Shown in pieces: positions 16,888 to 26,735 of a stretch of 64,000 nt of DNA (the first letter of the stretch is position 1; every line of letters begins with the position of its first letter). The stretch comes from Paulinella micropora (lineage: Eukaryota; Cercozoa; Imbricatea; Euglyphida). Under the pieces are notes generated by a model, which ran no database searches, was not told where the DNA came from, and was given only the letters and a program-made list of their open reading frames with translations. The stretch covers positions 744,766 through 808,765 of the forward strand of contig BJOX01000053.1 in the NCBI GenBank assembly GCA_009731375.1, given 5' to 3'. The position numbers and the translations under genes are program-made.

Positions 16888-19311
16888 TTACATCCAAAAG
16901 ACATCATCATCCTCTTCATTAACTCCCGATCCAAAATTGAAGTCGTATTCGTCGTCCTTTATATACTCGCGTATCTTGTCTCGGATTGTGCTGACATTTA
17001 TTGTAAATCTGTATTTTTTGTTGTTTTTTCCTCCGCTTTGTTTGGGCTTATCTATGCCTACATGCTTCAGTTGGGTGAAGAAGGCTCCTTTATGATAAGA
17101 TATTCCCTGTTCTGAGCACCACTCTCTGTATCTTTCGCATAGATGCACCGATTCCACTTTCATATCTTTGCTTTCAACTTTGTCAAATTTTGCTTCAATG
17201 GTGTCAATCATAAACTTAATAGCCTTGGGGAGGTTGGCCATTTTCTGCTCCGTCTTGTATTTTGTTTTAAATGCAGTCATAACACTTATCTCTTCGTATT
17301 GTCTAGTGGCGAAGTATTCAAAGGCACATCTGATAAAGTCATCGTCATTTATTTCATCTAGAATTTTGGCGAAATATACTTTATCGTCCGCGTGCTTCCC
17401 GCTTATTTTGTGGAGTGAATACCGCCTGTCGCTTCCTTCTATGTATAACGTGTTTTCGTTATTCGTGTAAAACCAGTATCTGGCGAAATGTTTTACTTTG
17501 TATTGCTTGCTTCCCTTGGGCTCTATTATTTCGTCTTTTTGGTCAATTTGACTTTTTAAGCGGTCGCTCATCGTAAAAGCCCCGCCTTTCTCGGGCAGTT
17601 CTTCAAACACTTTCAATATCTTGTTCGCATATGCGACATTGAATTTTTCCATGTATCTGCTAAAGTCTTTGATGACCACATGATTTTGCGTTCCCAACAA
17701 CCTCTCCATAAATTTGCTCATTATGCCTTTCCCAGTCCCTTGGACTGAGTAAAACAAATGACCAATACCTCTATTTACATTTGGTTTCTGTATCATGTCC
17801 GCGACACTATCCAAAAAGTTGTCTAACTCGCCCTGACCTTCAGTGAAAAAGTCAGTTTTTAGATGTTTATATAAGGCACTCTCTTCAAAATTGTATTTTG
17901 TTTTTACACTTTCAAATGGAATATTATCCATAGGAAACCCCATAAACAAATTTAGTTTGTTAGAATATACTGGGGGTATCCCCACTCGCTTCAAATACGG
18001 GTAAAACATGAAGTCGTCATATCGTTTAATTTTCCGCTTTTGCATCATGTCTTTTGCGTATCCAGTTGAAAACTGATTGCCATTTCCAAAATGTTGATAC
18101 AGCCATTGTTTCGCTCTCGGGTCGTGTTTGTCTCCTTTCAATTCTTCAATGTATTCTGGATTCCGCACAAAACATTCAAAATTTAATGCGGACATCATTG
18201 CGCCTACTTCTGCTTGTACATAATATTCGGATCGGTCTCCTGTCTCTTCGTCAATGTCTAGATTTAAAGTCATCACGACTTGACCGCCTCCTCTTGATAC
18301 TATGTTTATACAACTGCGCCATTCGTCCAGTCTTTCAAGGCTCGCCTCATTCTCTCTATAGTGTTGAATATATACATTATCCATATCTCCAAAGTATTTA
18401 AGGCTGGGAGTTTGATAAGGCTCAATAATCGCATTTTCTGGAAGGGTTAGACCTTCATTCATTTCTTTTAATTTAAGAGCAATGTCTATCCCTAATTTCT
18501 CCTTAATGACCTTTGAACAACTTTCCAGATCGTAGTCTTTCTTTTCTAGCATCAGGCCGTCAAAGCATAAAACACACATAATAGGATTTCCAAAATAGTC
18601 TAGCATAACTTGTAGAATTTTGTTTTCAAAGTCGCATAACAATGTATTCATATAACTGGCCTCGTGGTTGAAGTCTTCGCCTCTGTTAATCCGCCTCTGC
18701 TTAACTTTTTCAAATTCTTTAATGTCTGCCCCCGCAAACTTTCCATGTAGGGCTTTCATTTCTTGTTTGAAGGCGGTTAGAAACCTCGTCTTTTTCGCGA
18801 CTGCATTGTAATCCTTTTCGCCTCCATTTAGGACTGATAGGATAATCTGTTTTGCCTTGTCTCTGTCAATCGTCTCGTTTTTGCTCGTGAGATCGGCTAT
18901 TACCTTCTCTCTATTTTTCACATACGATCGCAGATATTTCGCTTCAAAGTTAAATATCGCACATAAATGTAGTAGTATGACTGGATGCGCATTTACCATA
19001 TCAATATCTACATAGTAATCGCGGGCGATAGTATGCCTTATCTCGCGCGGTATGTTTTGGAGAGATAATGAGCCTACAGCATTAAATCTACCTTTGCCCC
19101 CATTTTGCCGATACACTACAGAGACTTTATTATTGAATACTTTTTGAATATATTTTTTTAGCAGTGTTATAGGACTTCCGTCTTTGAAACATTTCTCTCG
19201 CAGTTGGCTTTTTAAGTCATCAAAATTGTTAATAATATAGGATAGTTTGTTCGCATCAAACAACTCCTCTTTGTTAATAAACTGAGTGCGGGTGGCCTCC
19301 TCAACATCCAT
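16888..19311 (-). CDS. TVpol-like polymerase fused to SF3 helicase
   Basis: 807 residues, intact. The N-terminal half has features of TVpol, the family-A-derived polymerase of transposons and virophages: YVDIDMVNAHPVILL (motif A-like Asp), KQIILSVLNGG (motif B-like) and VLCFDGLML (motif C-like). The C-terminal half is a superfamily 3 helicase: Walker A FYSVQGTGKGIMSKFM (about residue 530), Walker B ILKVFEELPEKGG, motif C ARYWFYTNNEN and an Arg-finger region SDRRYSL. The protein would unwind and copy the viral genome. A short acidic tail ends it. It is the main replication gene of the element and strong evidence for virophage/PLV ancestry. The polymerase assignment is less certain than the helicase. 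Confidence 0.85.
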   Translation of the reverse strand: MDVEEATRTQFINKEELFDANKLSYIINNFDDLKSQLREKCFKDGSPITLLKKYIQKVFNNKVSVVYRQNGGKGRFNAVGSLSLQNIPREIRHTIARDYYVDIDMVNAHPVILLHLCAIFNFEAKYLRSYVKNREKVIADLTSKNETIDRDKAKQIILSVLNGGEKDYNAVAKKTRFLTAFKQEMKALHGKFAGADIKEFEKVKQRRINRGEDFNHEASYMNTLLCDFENKILQVMLDYFGNPIMCVLCFDGLMLEKKDYDLESCSKVIKEKLGIDIALKLKEMNEGLTLPENAIIEPYQTPSLKYFGDMDNVYIQHYRENEASLERLDEWRSCINIVSRGGGQVVMTLNLDIDEETGDRSEYYVQAEVGAMMSALNFECFVRNPEYIEELKGDKHDPRAKQWLYQHFGNGNQFSTGYAKDMMQKRKIKRYDDFMFYPYLKRVGIPPVYSNKLNLFMGFPMDNIPFESVKTKYNFEESALYKHLKTDFFTEGQGELDNFLDSVADMIQKPNVNRGIGHLFYSVQGTGKGIMSKFMERLLGTQNHVVIKDFSRYMEKFNVAYANKILKVFEELPEKGGAFTMSDRLKSQIDQKDEIIEPKGSKQYKVKHFARYWFYTNNENTLYIEGSDRRYSLHKISGKHADDKVYFAKILDEINDDDFIRCAFEYFATRQYEEISVMTAFKTKYKTEQKMANLPKAIKFMIDTIEAKFDKVESKDMKVESVHLCERYREWCSEQGISYHKGAFFTQLKHVGIDKPKQSGGKNNKKYRFTINVSTIRDKIREYIKDDEYDFNFGSGVNEEDDDVFWM

Positions 19312-19482
19312 CTATAATAATGTTATAATTTTTTTTTTGTGTGGTCGTAAATTATATGTAGTATTCTTATAGATACTATATATAATAAGTACACTTCTCT
19401 TGGCTTTAAATAGAAATTATATATAAGATAGTCCGCTAAAGTGATATTTTGGGCAAAAAAAACATTTAGAAGGATATATATT

Positions 19483-20307
19483 TCAATTTTTTTCATTCTT
19501 TGAAATATGACCTTTTGATCTATTATGTGTAGTTAGAGCAGTCTCGCTTACTCCTGTAAAACTACATGCCTCACAATAATATTTTTTACTTTCTCTTATT
19601 TTGTCTAATTCTTCTTTTTTCTTTCTCAACAAAACATCCTTGTTTTTGTCGTAATATAATTTTTGGCGTGCTTTGATTTGTTCTTTTTTTATATCATAAT
19701 ATTTTTTGTGATATTCTTCAAAGTATTTTTTATTATTTTCCAGTCGTTTCTTTTCTTCATCGTTTTTAAAAACTCGTTCTTCAAATCTAATCCATTTTCT
19801 GTCTTCATTTGTGGTTCCCGCTCCTTTTGCCGTGTTTATATTCAGTGTTGGTTTTAGTTCGCATATATATTTTTGTTCTAATTCTCTCTGTCTATCAATG
19901 TTATGGTTTTCTACTGGCTCTTCATAAATCAAAACACATTTAAAATTTTCAATCCGCTTGTTGTTCATATGATTATATAATTTTCTATTAACGCCTCTCT
20001 TAGCGAGCGATTTATGGTGGCTAAGTCTGGCATATAAATGTTGTTGCAGAGTGCTACCTATGTAAAATTCTTTGTCATTTTCATCTACTGCATTAAACAA
20101 TTTATAAACTTTGTAAGTCTTTGTTTTTTCTTTCATAATTTTTTTCTTCTTGTGCTTCTCGTAATACTTCTTGCTTGCTCTTCTGTACATTTCTGGTTTT
20201 CTTTTTGCGTATTCTCTCTGAGACTTTTTACGAGCCTCCAGTCGCGCTTCGTCCGTTANNNNNNNNNNCCGTTCTTCGTCCGTTAAATACTTGAATGGTG
20301 GTGGCAT
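19483..20307 (-). CDS. GIY-YIG endonuclease with C-terminal zinc finger
   Basis: About 274 residues. A Lys/Arg-rich N-terminus precedes the GIY-YIG domain (TYKVYKLFNA ... FYIGSTLQQHLYARLSHHK). The domain continues to KRIENFKCVLIYEEP and ELEQKYICELKPTLNINTAKG, the usual Glu and the Asn-rich end of viral members. A long basic coiled linker follows. Then comes a C2H2-type finger, YYCEACSFTGVSETALTTHN with a second His in SKGH. A 10-N gap (20259-20268) lies in the N-terminus; identical CTTCGTCCGTTA flanks both sides, so it may be a false gap over an overlap. A strongly AT-rich box precedes the start. It is probably a homing-type nuclease. Confidence 0.8.
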   Translation of the reverse strand: MPPPFKYLTDEERXXXXTDEARLEARKKSQREYAKRKPEMYRRASKKYYEKHKKKKIMKEKTKTYKVYKLFNAVDENDKEFYIGSTLQQHLYARLSHHKSLAKRGVNRKLYNHMNNKRIENFKCVLIYEEPVENHNIDRQRELEQKYICELKPTLNINTAKGAGTTNEDRKWIRFEERVFKNDEEKKRLENNKKYFEEYHKKYYDIKKEQIKARQKLYYDKNKDVLLRKKKEELDKIRESKKYYCEACSFTGVSETALTTHNRSKGHISKNEKN

Positions 20308-21484
20308 GTTAATATCTTATATATATTATATATAATATGTTTAAATAGAAAATTAACTCTCCCTCCGTCAATTCCGCTTCGCCGACACTTCCTTCATTGT
20401 TTGCCAGCGGTTATGTCTCAGAGCGTAAATCACCTTCAACTGCTTCTTTTTGCCCCGTCCTTAAAGTCCTTTTTTTTATTTTAAAGTCCCCTATAATTTT
20501 AAGGACACCCTAGAAGCGGTATTTTATTATAATTCTAACTCCGCCCATATTACCACACGCCCCATCCTTACTTCCTTATTATTACTATTAACATTATTAT
20601 TATAAAAATAGGGTATATAAAAGAGGATTTAACCCCATTTGACTCAGTTTAATTATGTCCTTGGGGACGTCCCCTGTTTTAGTCCCCTGTTTTTGGGAAA
20701 GTTGGCCGACCCCCCCCCCCCTTTATCGTCCATAATATCATTTGGTCAAGGGGGGTAATGTTACATTTGAGAATAGGGGAGTACATCCCCCGATAGTTTA
20801 AATGAAGACTTTTCAACGAAATAAGCCCCCTGTACCTATTTCGTAAGTCCTTGTGAGTTGGCGGATCCTTGTTTCCATAAGTACCCTTGATTTACAAAAA
20901 CAGCAAAATACGCTCTCCTATTCATCGCGGGTAATAAACCGATTGAAAACTTGGTCTCCAAAACATGAAAACAATTAATTTTTTTTTGACATTTTCAAAA
21001 CTTTTTCACGTTTTTGAGAAAAAATGAATCAATAAACTGAGCATCTTAAAAAAAATGAAAAAAAAAAAAGGACTGATTGAAAAAAATAAAGACACCTAGC
21101 AAGCATTATTTCACTATAAGTCATCTTACTCTCCACCTTTCTACCCGTCCTTGTTTTAATAACGTGTTGCACTAACATTACCACCCCCGTTGATACGAAG
21201 GCCTATTTTGCCATAATATCGCTTCTAGCCCGTCCTTGTTTTTTTAAGGACACACTGAAAGCAAAAAAAAACAATATCGTTATGGCTGAGCCGGTGCCAC
21301 CAATTTTGGAAAAAAAAAGGGAGCACTTTTGCCGATTGTCCACACAATGAGGTACGTATCTCAAGTCAAAAATAGCACAATGAGGTACGTATCTTGCCCT
21401 CAAAACCCCAGAAACTTGGGTTTTCGTGGATCCACAGAATTTCACTTTTTTGTGTGTATACCCCCCAACCCCATTTTTGTGGTG
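20308..21484. other. Gene-free right flank of the PLV
   Basis: No credible gene. The stretch contains homopolymer A/T and C runs, short repeated phrases (GTCCTT, CCCCTGTTTT) and two copies of a 19-bp sequence at 21343 and 21376. The right terminus of the element is probably here, but without the left end the terminal repeat cannot be matched. Confidence 0.5.
21343..21394 (+). repeat. 19-bp direct repeat pair
   Basis: CACAATGAGGTACGTATCT occurs at 21343-21361 and 21376-21394, 33 bp apart. It is exact and sits near the presumed virus-host boundary, so it could be a terminal or target feature. Confidence 0.6.
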
Positions 21485-21894
21485 TGATCATTTATGTTGG
21501 ATAGACAGGTCTATGTTGTATATTATAAAACAAGCATTACAAACATAAAAAACAACATAGGACACATCAAAACAGACATTCAAATATATCAAAAACATAA
21601 CTTTGTTTTACAAAAAACTACAAACTGAGCACAATAAGAGAGATTTAGACAAAATAACGACAAAAACAATATAAACGAAGTATATATACAATTTTATGAA
21701 ATAAAATAGTGTTTTTTTCGTTATTTTGTCTAAATCTCTCTTATTGTGCTCAGCTTGTCGTTTTTTGTAAAACAAAGTTATGTTTTTGATATATTTGAAT
21801 GTCTGTTTTTGATGTGTCCTATGTTGTTTTTTATGTTTGTAATGCTTGTTTTATAATATACAACATAGACCTGTCTATCCAACATAAATGATCA
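21485..21894. repeat. 410-bp foldback inverted repeat
   Basis: Arms of about 183 bp (21485-21667 and 21711-21894), nearly perfect complements, are separated by about 43 bp. Both outer ends are TGATCA. Sequence within the arms is AT-rich and non-coding. It would form a long hairpin. It is a candidate foldback/MITE element, or the terminal hairpin of something larger, directly beside the PLV. A (TA)n run follows on the right. Confidence 0.8.
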
Positions 21895-21985
21895 TATATA
21901 TATATATATTGTAGTACTACATATATATACATAATATTACACCTAATTATAAATACATATTGAAATATTGAATATATAATATTTT

Positions 21986-22789
21986 GTGCAGTGCAAAGGA
22001 GAACCAAAAACTCTTTGTAGAAAACACAGTGATATGATCGCAAAAAGATCATCTACCAAGCTTAAGAGACTTAGGTTAGATAATGTACCAGGTACTGATT
22101 ATGTTGTGCATGATTATGTGTCTGTACATGGTTGTGTTGTTGTTGTTGTTGTTGTAATTGTTACGTGATGATAATTATTATTGTTTATTATTCTGATGTA
22201 TATTGCTTGCCTTGTTGTTGTTGTTGTTGTTGTTGTTATTGTTAATGTTGTTGTTGTAGATCAAGAAGAATCGCTTGCACCTGAGAGTGTCGAACAACAT
22301 TCAGACGTAGAAAACACAGCCAATATTACTGGCTCCCCAACTCTACTAGAATCAAAAACAGACTTTAAATCACAGTCTGAAGTAAGCAGCTATCTACATC
22401 TACTGAAACCTGTTTTTGATTCAGGCAGCCTGGAACAACCAGTAACATTTGTTGTTTTTGGTGAAAATACACAAGCGGTCGTGTTCCCAGACTTTACCAA
22501 AACACGATCGAATTGTTTACTTTCACGCGACACATTTGTTCATGTCGAAGTCATGGTCATTGACTGCAAGGATGGGAAGCTTTTAACGGGTGGTTGCTCT
22601 TGTGAGCAGCAAATAATAAGCATGCGTGGGCGCGAAGCGAAAGAATACATCTTGTGGGAGAAAGATTTGTCGCTTTTTGAAAAATCACACGTTTTTATTT
22701 TACTAAGTCCACCTGAAAAAAATGTGTATTCATTATCAAGCGTTCTTGCAAATGCTTACACTAGAAGAATATCTAATCACTTGTCCTGA
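21986..22789 (+). CDS. Host gene of unknown function, two exons visible
   Basis: Exon one (about 21986-22112) encodes a Cys/Lys-rich segment CKGEPKTLCRKHSD followed by a basic stretch and VPGTDYVVHDYV. It is followed by GTGTCTG and a (TTG)n-rich intron to about 22259. Exon two (22260-22789) begins after TTGTAG. It encodes an acidic segment, then VTFVVFGENTQAVVFPDF, CSCEQQ and REAKEYILWEKDLSLFEKSH, ending with TGA. I do not recognise the family. The long conserved-looking exon and the exact splice borders suggest a real gene. The first visible exon probably has upstream partners disturbed by the inverted repeat. Confidence 0.5.
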
Positions 22790-22885
22790 CGATGTTGCTA
22801 AAAATCATTTGCTAAAAATTATTATTATTGAGGGGCGCGTGACGACACAAACATTCAAGCCAGACCAGCCAGGAAAAAGCACTTA

Positions 22886-22989
22886 CTTTTTCTATCAAGG
22901 AGGTTGAAGTAAAGCTGCATCTGCTTCCGGACCTCTTGACGTAGACCACGATATGAACTTTTATGCACTACCTGAAACAGGGAAAAAAA

Positions 22990-23024
<35 letters not shown>

Positions 23025-23192
23025 CTCCCATACACTGACACGAGAACAACATAAAATAATCAAGAAACAAATTATGCGACCTTAGAGACTGATACACTTG
23101 GTTTGGTCTGGCTTTTCAGAAGCACCACCTGCTGTGCTTCTTCAATAGCATCCTGGAAGCGTCTGTTGTTCACTGAGAATAGCACCAAGAGA
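22886..23192 (-). CDS. Two candidate exons of an unknown gene
   Basis: Minus strand: after a (TC)n-rich stretch and CTCAG, an exon of about 93 bp encodes NRRFQDAIEEAQQVVLLKSQ and ends before GTCGCA. After CTGTTTCAG a second exon encodes HKSSYRGLRQEVRKQMQLYF, followed by GTAAGTGC. The splice sites are good and the reading is helical and charged. No family is recognised. The intron holds a (CT)n array. Confidence 0.35.
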
Positions 23193-23569
23193 GATAAGGA
23201 GAGAGAGAGACAGAGAGAGAAAGATAGATAGATAGAGAGAGATATAACCAAAAGCAGAATCAAAATGTCGTTTCGATCCGAGAATTGGGATCGTTTGAAC
23301 ACCAGAAGAATCCACAACCAACAACTAGCAAATATAAATAATATGAAAAAAATTATTAGTAATATGTTGAGTTAAAATTCAATGAAGTACCACAAAAGAT
23401 AAGCTAGTATGTTCAGCACCAAATGTAAGTTTTTTCGTACTGCCATTGATGACTCTTGATTTCTTTCACCTGCGTTTAACTTGGTCCTCGATGTAATTTT
23501 TCTTTTCAGGACCGCGCTGATGATTCTCTCCTAACATAGTAATGCATAAATAGAAAACTAACTAACTAA

Positions 23570-23928
23570 CTAACTAAATAACTAACTAAATAAATAAATA
23601 AATAAATAGATAAACAAATAAACAAATAAAACTTTTCTGAAATCTTCCACGCCTAGCAGTGGGTACTATGACTTGTTCGGCTGAAGATGACCTATGTATG
23701 AATGTATGTATGTATGTATGTATGTATGTATGCATGTATGTATGTATGTATATATGTATGTATGTATGTAGGTATGTGTGTATGTATGCATGTATGTATG
23801 TATGTATGCATGTATGTGACAAGTGTGTGTATGTGTGTATGTATGTATGTATGTATGTATGTATGTATGTAGTATGTATGTATGTATGTATGCATTTATG
23901 TATGTTTGTATGCATGTATGTATGTATA

Positions 23929-23961
<33 letters not shown>

Positions 23962-24003
23962 GACTACTAGATTACTAGGTTGGTAGCTAGGTAAGTAGGT
24001 AGG

Positions 24004-24050
<47 letters not shown>

Positions 24051-24054
24051 GTAG

Positions 24055-24142
<88 letters not shown>

Positions 24143-24549
24143 GGGGGAAAAGAAAAAGAAAAAAAAAAAAAAAAAAAGGAGAGNNNNNNNNNNNNNNNNN
24201 NNNNNNNNNNNNNNNNNNNNNNNNNNNNNNNNNNNNNNNNNNNNNNNNNNNNNNNNNNNNNNNNNNNNNNNNNNNNNNNNNNNNNNNNNNNNNNNNNNNN
24301 NNNNNNNNNNNNNNNNNNNNNNNNNNNNNNNNNNNNNNNNNNNNNNNNNNNNNNNNNNNNNNNNNNNNNNNNNNNNNNNNNNNNNNNNNNNNNNNNNNNN
24401 NNNNNNNNNNNNNNNNNNNNNNNNNNNNNNNNNNNNNNNNNNNNNNNNNNNNNNNNNNNNNNNNNNNNNNNNNNNNNNNNNNNNNNNNNNNNNNNNNNNN
24501 NNNNNNNNNNNNNNNNNNNNNNNNNGAGGGGGGGGGGGGGGGGGGGGGG

Positions 24550-24600
<51 letters not shown>
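23570..24600. repeat. Microsatellite cluster with assembly gap
   Basis: In order: AACT/AAAT repeats, (GTAT)n at 23694-23930, (ACT)n, (GATA)n, (TA)n, (GA)n, a G run, A-rich sequence, 342 N (24184-24525), then about 75 bp of almost pure G (24526-24600). No gene is seen. The G tracts flanking the gap suggest sequencing collapse or failure. Confidence 0.9.
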
Positions 24601-24602
<2 letters not shown>

Positions 24603-24830
24603 AGTACTACTACTATTACTACTCCTATATGTTGCACATTTAATTTCTTCTTTTCTTGAAAAGAAATATGGAGATTTTCGTGTTTTTTTGTGATGGGGTT
24701 GTTTCGTGTTTATTTATGATTGTGTTGTTGAGTCTGGGTAATAGAATTATGGATTTTTTTTCTGTGTACATATTATTATGACAGACACAAGCATCCTACA
24801 CGTGTGGCTGTGCCGCAAACGTGCACGTGT

Positions 24831-24990
24831 TTGTGTATGTATGTATGCATGCGTGTGTGTGTGTATGTATGTATGTATGTATGTTATATGTATGTATACG
24901 TATGTATGTATACGTATGTATGTATACGTATGTATGTATGTATGTATGTATGTATGTATGTATACGTATGTGTGTATGTATGTATGTATG
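24831..24990 (+). repeat. (GTAT)n array upstream of the RNR2 exon
   Basis: GTAT repeats with interspersed TATACGTATG variants abut the R2 coding sequence. They appear to replace the intron end and polypyrimidine tract. Confidence 0.9.
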
Positions 24991-25368
24991 TACATTGCGC
25001 GGGACGAGACGCAGCACTGCATGTTCGCGTGCCACTTGTACAAGCACCACGTGTCAAACAAGCTGCAGATCTCACGCATTTTCAAGATCGTGGAGTGCTG
25101 TGTCGAGGTCGAACTGATGTTCATTAGCGAGTCGCTGCCGGTGGCACTGTTAGGCCTGAACGCCACGCTGATGGAGCGCTACGTCGAGTTCGTGGCGGAC
25201 TGCCTGCTGCAGAACCTGTGCCTGACTGAAAAGCTGTACGGAGTGGCCAAGTGTCCGCTGCACTTCATGAAGCAGCTAGGCGTGGTAGGCAAGACTAATT
25301 TTTTCGAGAAAAGACTGAGCGAGTACGCGCGGGCGCCTGCCAAGGAGCAGGAATGTTGCTTAGACTAG
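24991..25368 (+). CDS. RNR2: Ribonucleotide reductase small subunit (R2), 3' exon
   Basis: The last exon of a class I R2 protein, which houses the diiron-tyrosyl radical cofactor for dNTP synthesis. It begins with IARDETQHCMFAC (the E-x-x-H iron ligands). It continues through KIVECCVEVELMFISESLPV, LMERYVEFVADCLL and GKTNFFEKRLSEY, all family hallmarks, and ends ECCLD then TAG. Remarkably the next codons are GAT TTC TAG (Asp-Phe-stop). R2 proteins normally end in a conserved LDxDF peptide that docks to R1, so the TAG replaces one residue of it. Upstream exons (substrate of the radical Tyr and other ligands) are not visible; the exon is preceded by a (GTAT)n array with no clear AG acceptor, so the gene may be a fragment. 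Confidence 0.85.
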   Translation, partial: YIARDETQHCMFACHLYKHHVSNKLQISRIFKIVECCVEVELMFISESLPVALLGLNATLMERYVEFVADCLLQNLCLTEKLYGVAKCPLHFMKQLGVVGKTNFFEKRLSEYARAPAKEQECCLD

Positions 25369-25373
25369 GATTT

Positions 25374-25649
25374 CTAGCCATTGATGGTGTCAGGCATGTC
25401 CACTACAGTCTCTTCTAGTGCAATTTCTGCCTCGACTGCCGCGTGGGCTGCAGACTCTGCGGCCGCCTCCTCTTCTTGTTGGATCAACTGCTTGATCTGC
25501 AGGCGCATCTCCCTGCAACCGCAGACCTTTTCGCAGAGCGCAATCTGCAGCTGCAACTTCTCTCGTTCGACTGCCAGGATCCGGCGGCGGGCCAGACAGG
25601 CGGCCAGCTCGTTCTCATTCTCAGCTAGTGCTTGTCGCAACCCATCCAT
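25374..25649 (-). CDS. Small coiled-coil protein
   Basis: 91 residues from ATG at 25649 to TAG. It is Glu/Ala-rich, with LAENENELAACLARRRILAV and REKLQLQIALCEKVCGCREM, predicted to form a single long helix. The Ala/Glu C-terminus ends VVDMPDTING. It is convergent with RNR2, with stop codons 6-9 bp apart or overlapping if RNR2 is read through. GC content is similar to the RNR2 exon. No family recognised. Confidence 0.5.
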   Translation of the reverse strand: MDGLRQALAENENELAACLARRRILAVEREKLQLQIALCEKVCGCREMRLQIKQLIQQEEEAAAESAAHAAVEAEIALEETVVDMPDTING

Positions 25650-25722
25650 TCTTTTTAACTAAAAAATACAGACTCGAAAGAAAAAAAATCAGACAGGAAT
25701 CTAGGTAATTATCACTCTGCCC

Positions 25723-26090
25723 CTACCCTAAAATTCGTCCCGCCAATAACAAGTTCCAGCTGACACAGCCTTGTGTGTCGCCGTAAATCTCGAACCAGAT
25801 ATACTCATTTTCTGCCACTTCCTTGATACCTGACAGGCTAACCGAGGTGTACCGCGCGTTGCCGTAAAGCACGTGGACGCCCGCTCTTATCTCAAAATTG
25901 CGTTCTGTCCCTTGTATACCGGTGCTTAAGGCGGGTCTCACTACATTCTTTTCTACCCAGACATCATCAAAAGCGCTACTTCTCGGCTGGTTGTTGGTAG
26001 CCGCGGCCGAAGTAATAAACCTGAACGAGCCTGTAATCAGCCACTTCCTGTGCATGCCTGACATGTTCTGCCATGTCGTAAAGATGTTTG
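25723..26090 (-). CDS. Hypothetical protein, 3' exon
   Basis: Minus-strand open frame of about 120 codons after a (TATC)n array. It has WQNMSGMHRKWLITGSFRFI, FDDVWVEKNVVRPALSTG, FEIRAGVHVLYGNARYTSV and YIWFEIYGDTQGCVSWNLL. Composition and lack of stops suggest a real beta-rich domain. Upstream sequence is only tetranucleotide repeat, so the N-terminal part is absent or lies beyond. Family unknown. Confidence 0.4.
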
Positions 26091-26690
26091 ATAGATAGAT
26101 AGATATATAGATAGATAGATAGGTAGGTAGGTAGTTAGGCAGGTAGGTAGGTACGTAGCCAGGCAGACTGACATAGATGATAGATAGATAGCATAGATAG
26201 CATAGATATCTTAGATATCTTAGATAAACAAGATAGCTAGATAGGATAGATACGATAGATACGAGAAGATAGATAACCAATGTAGTAGTACCATGCAGTA
26301 CTATATATAAAATTAGGCAGAGAAGCTTATTTACTGAAGGACAGTTTCCTAATTTCTTCTCCTAAAGGAGAATAGTGTATTGATGATTGATAGCTGATAG
26401 TTGATGTTTGATGTTAGTAGTAGCACTAGTAGTAGCAGTAGTAGAAGTAGTGAGTAGTAGTAGTAGTAGCAGTAGTAGTAGCAGTAGTAGTACTAGTAGT
26501 AGTAGTAGTAATAGTAGTAGTAGTAGTAGTAGTAGTAGTAATAGTAGTAGTAGTAGTAATAGTAGTAGTAGTAGTAGTAGTAGTAATAGTAATAATATTA
26601 ATAGTACTGGTGGTAAGCAGCTGCAGATAGATAGATAGATAGATAGATGTGCGTCCTGTTGAAGACAGGTACACTCATGTTACATTTAGG

Positions 26691-26735
<45 letters not shown>
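26091..26735. repeat. GATA, GGTA and (AGT)n arrays
   Basis: (GATA)n and (GGTA)n to about 26250, a 150-bp non-repetitive stretch, (AGT)n at about 26415-26610, then (GATA)n to 26735. Within it, the phrase CCTGTTGAAGACAGGTACAC (26651-26670) recurs at about 27190. Confidence 0.9.

Larger units (their letters stand above)
1..21400. mobile_element. Integrated Polinton-like virus (PLV), left end outside window
   Basis: About 20 kb of compact, AT-rich, intron-free genes with a PLV/virophage core set: tyrosine recombinase, double-jelly-roll capsid protein, penton-like minor capsid protein, A32/FtsK-type packaging ATPase, and a TVpol-like polymerase fused to an SF3 helicase. Accessory genes are two GIY-YIG nucleases, a PLA2-domain protein and an S74-chaperone fibre. 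The recombinase reading frame is open at base 1, so the left terminus lies upstream. The right end falls somewhere between the last gene (20307) and the host-type sequence starting near 21.48 kb; I could not define a terminal inverted repeat without the left end. Several genes carry single nonsense or frameshift lesions, which suggests a degenerating endogenous copy. No retroviral-type integrase or adenovirus-type protease was seen. Confidence 0.85.

Noticed and set aside
23586-23970. Long open frames of (Met-Tyr-Val-Cys)n or (His-Thr-Tyr-Ile)n type on both strands, here and throughout 24-36 kb
   Set aside because: They are translations of GTAT/ATAC tetranucleotide repeats, which lack stops in all frames; no coding signal.
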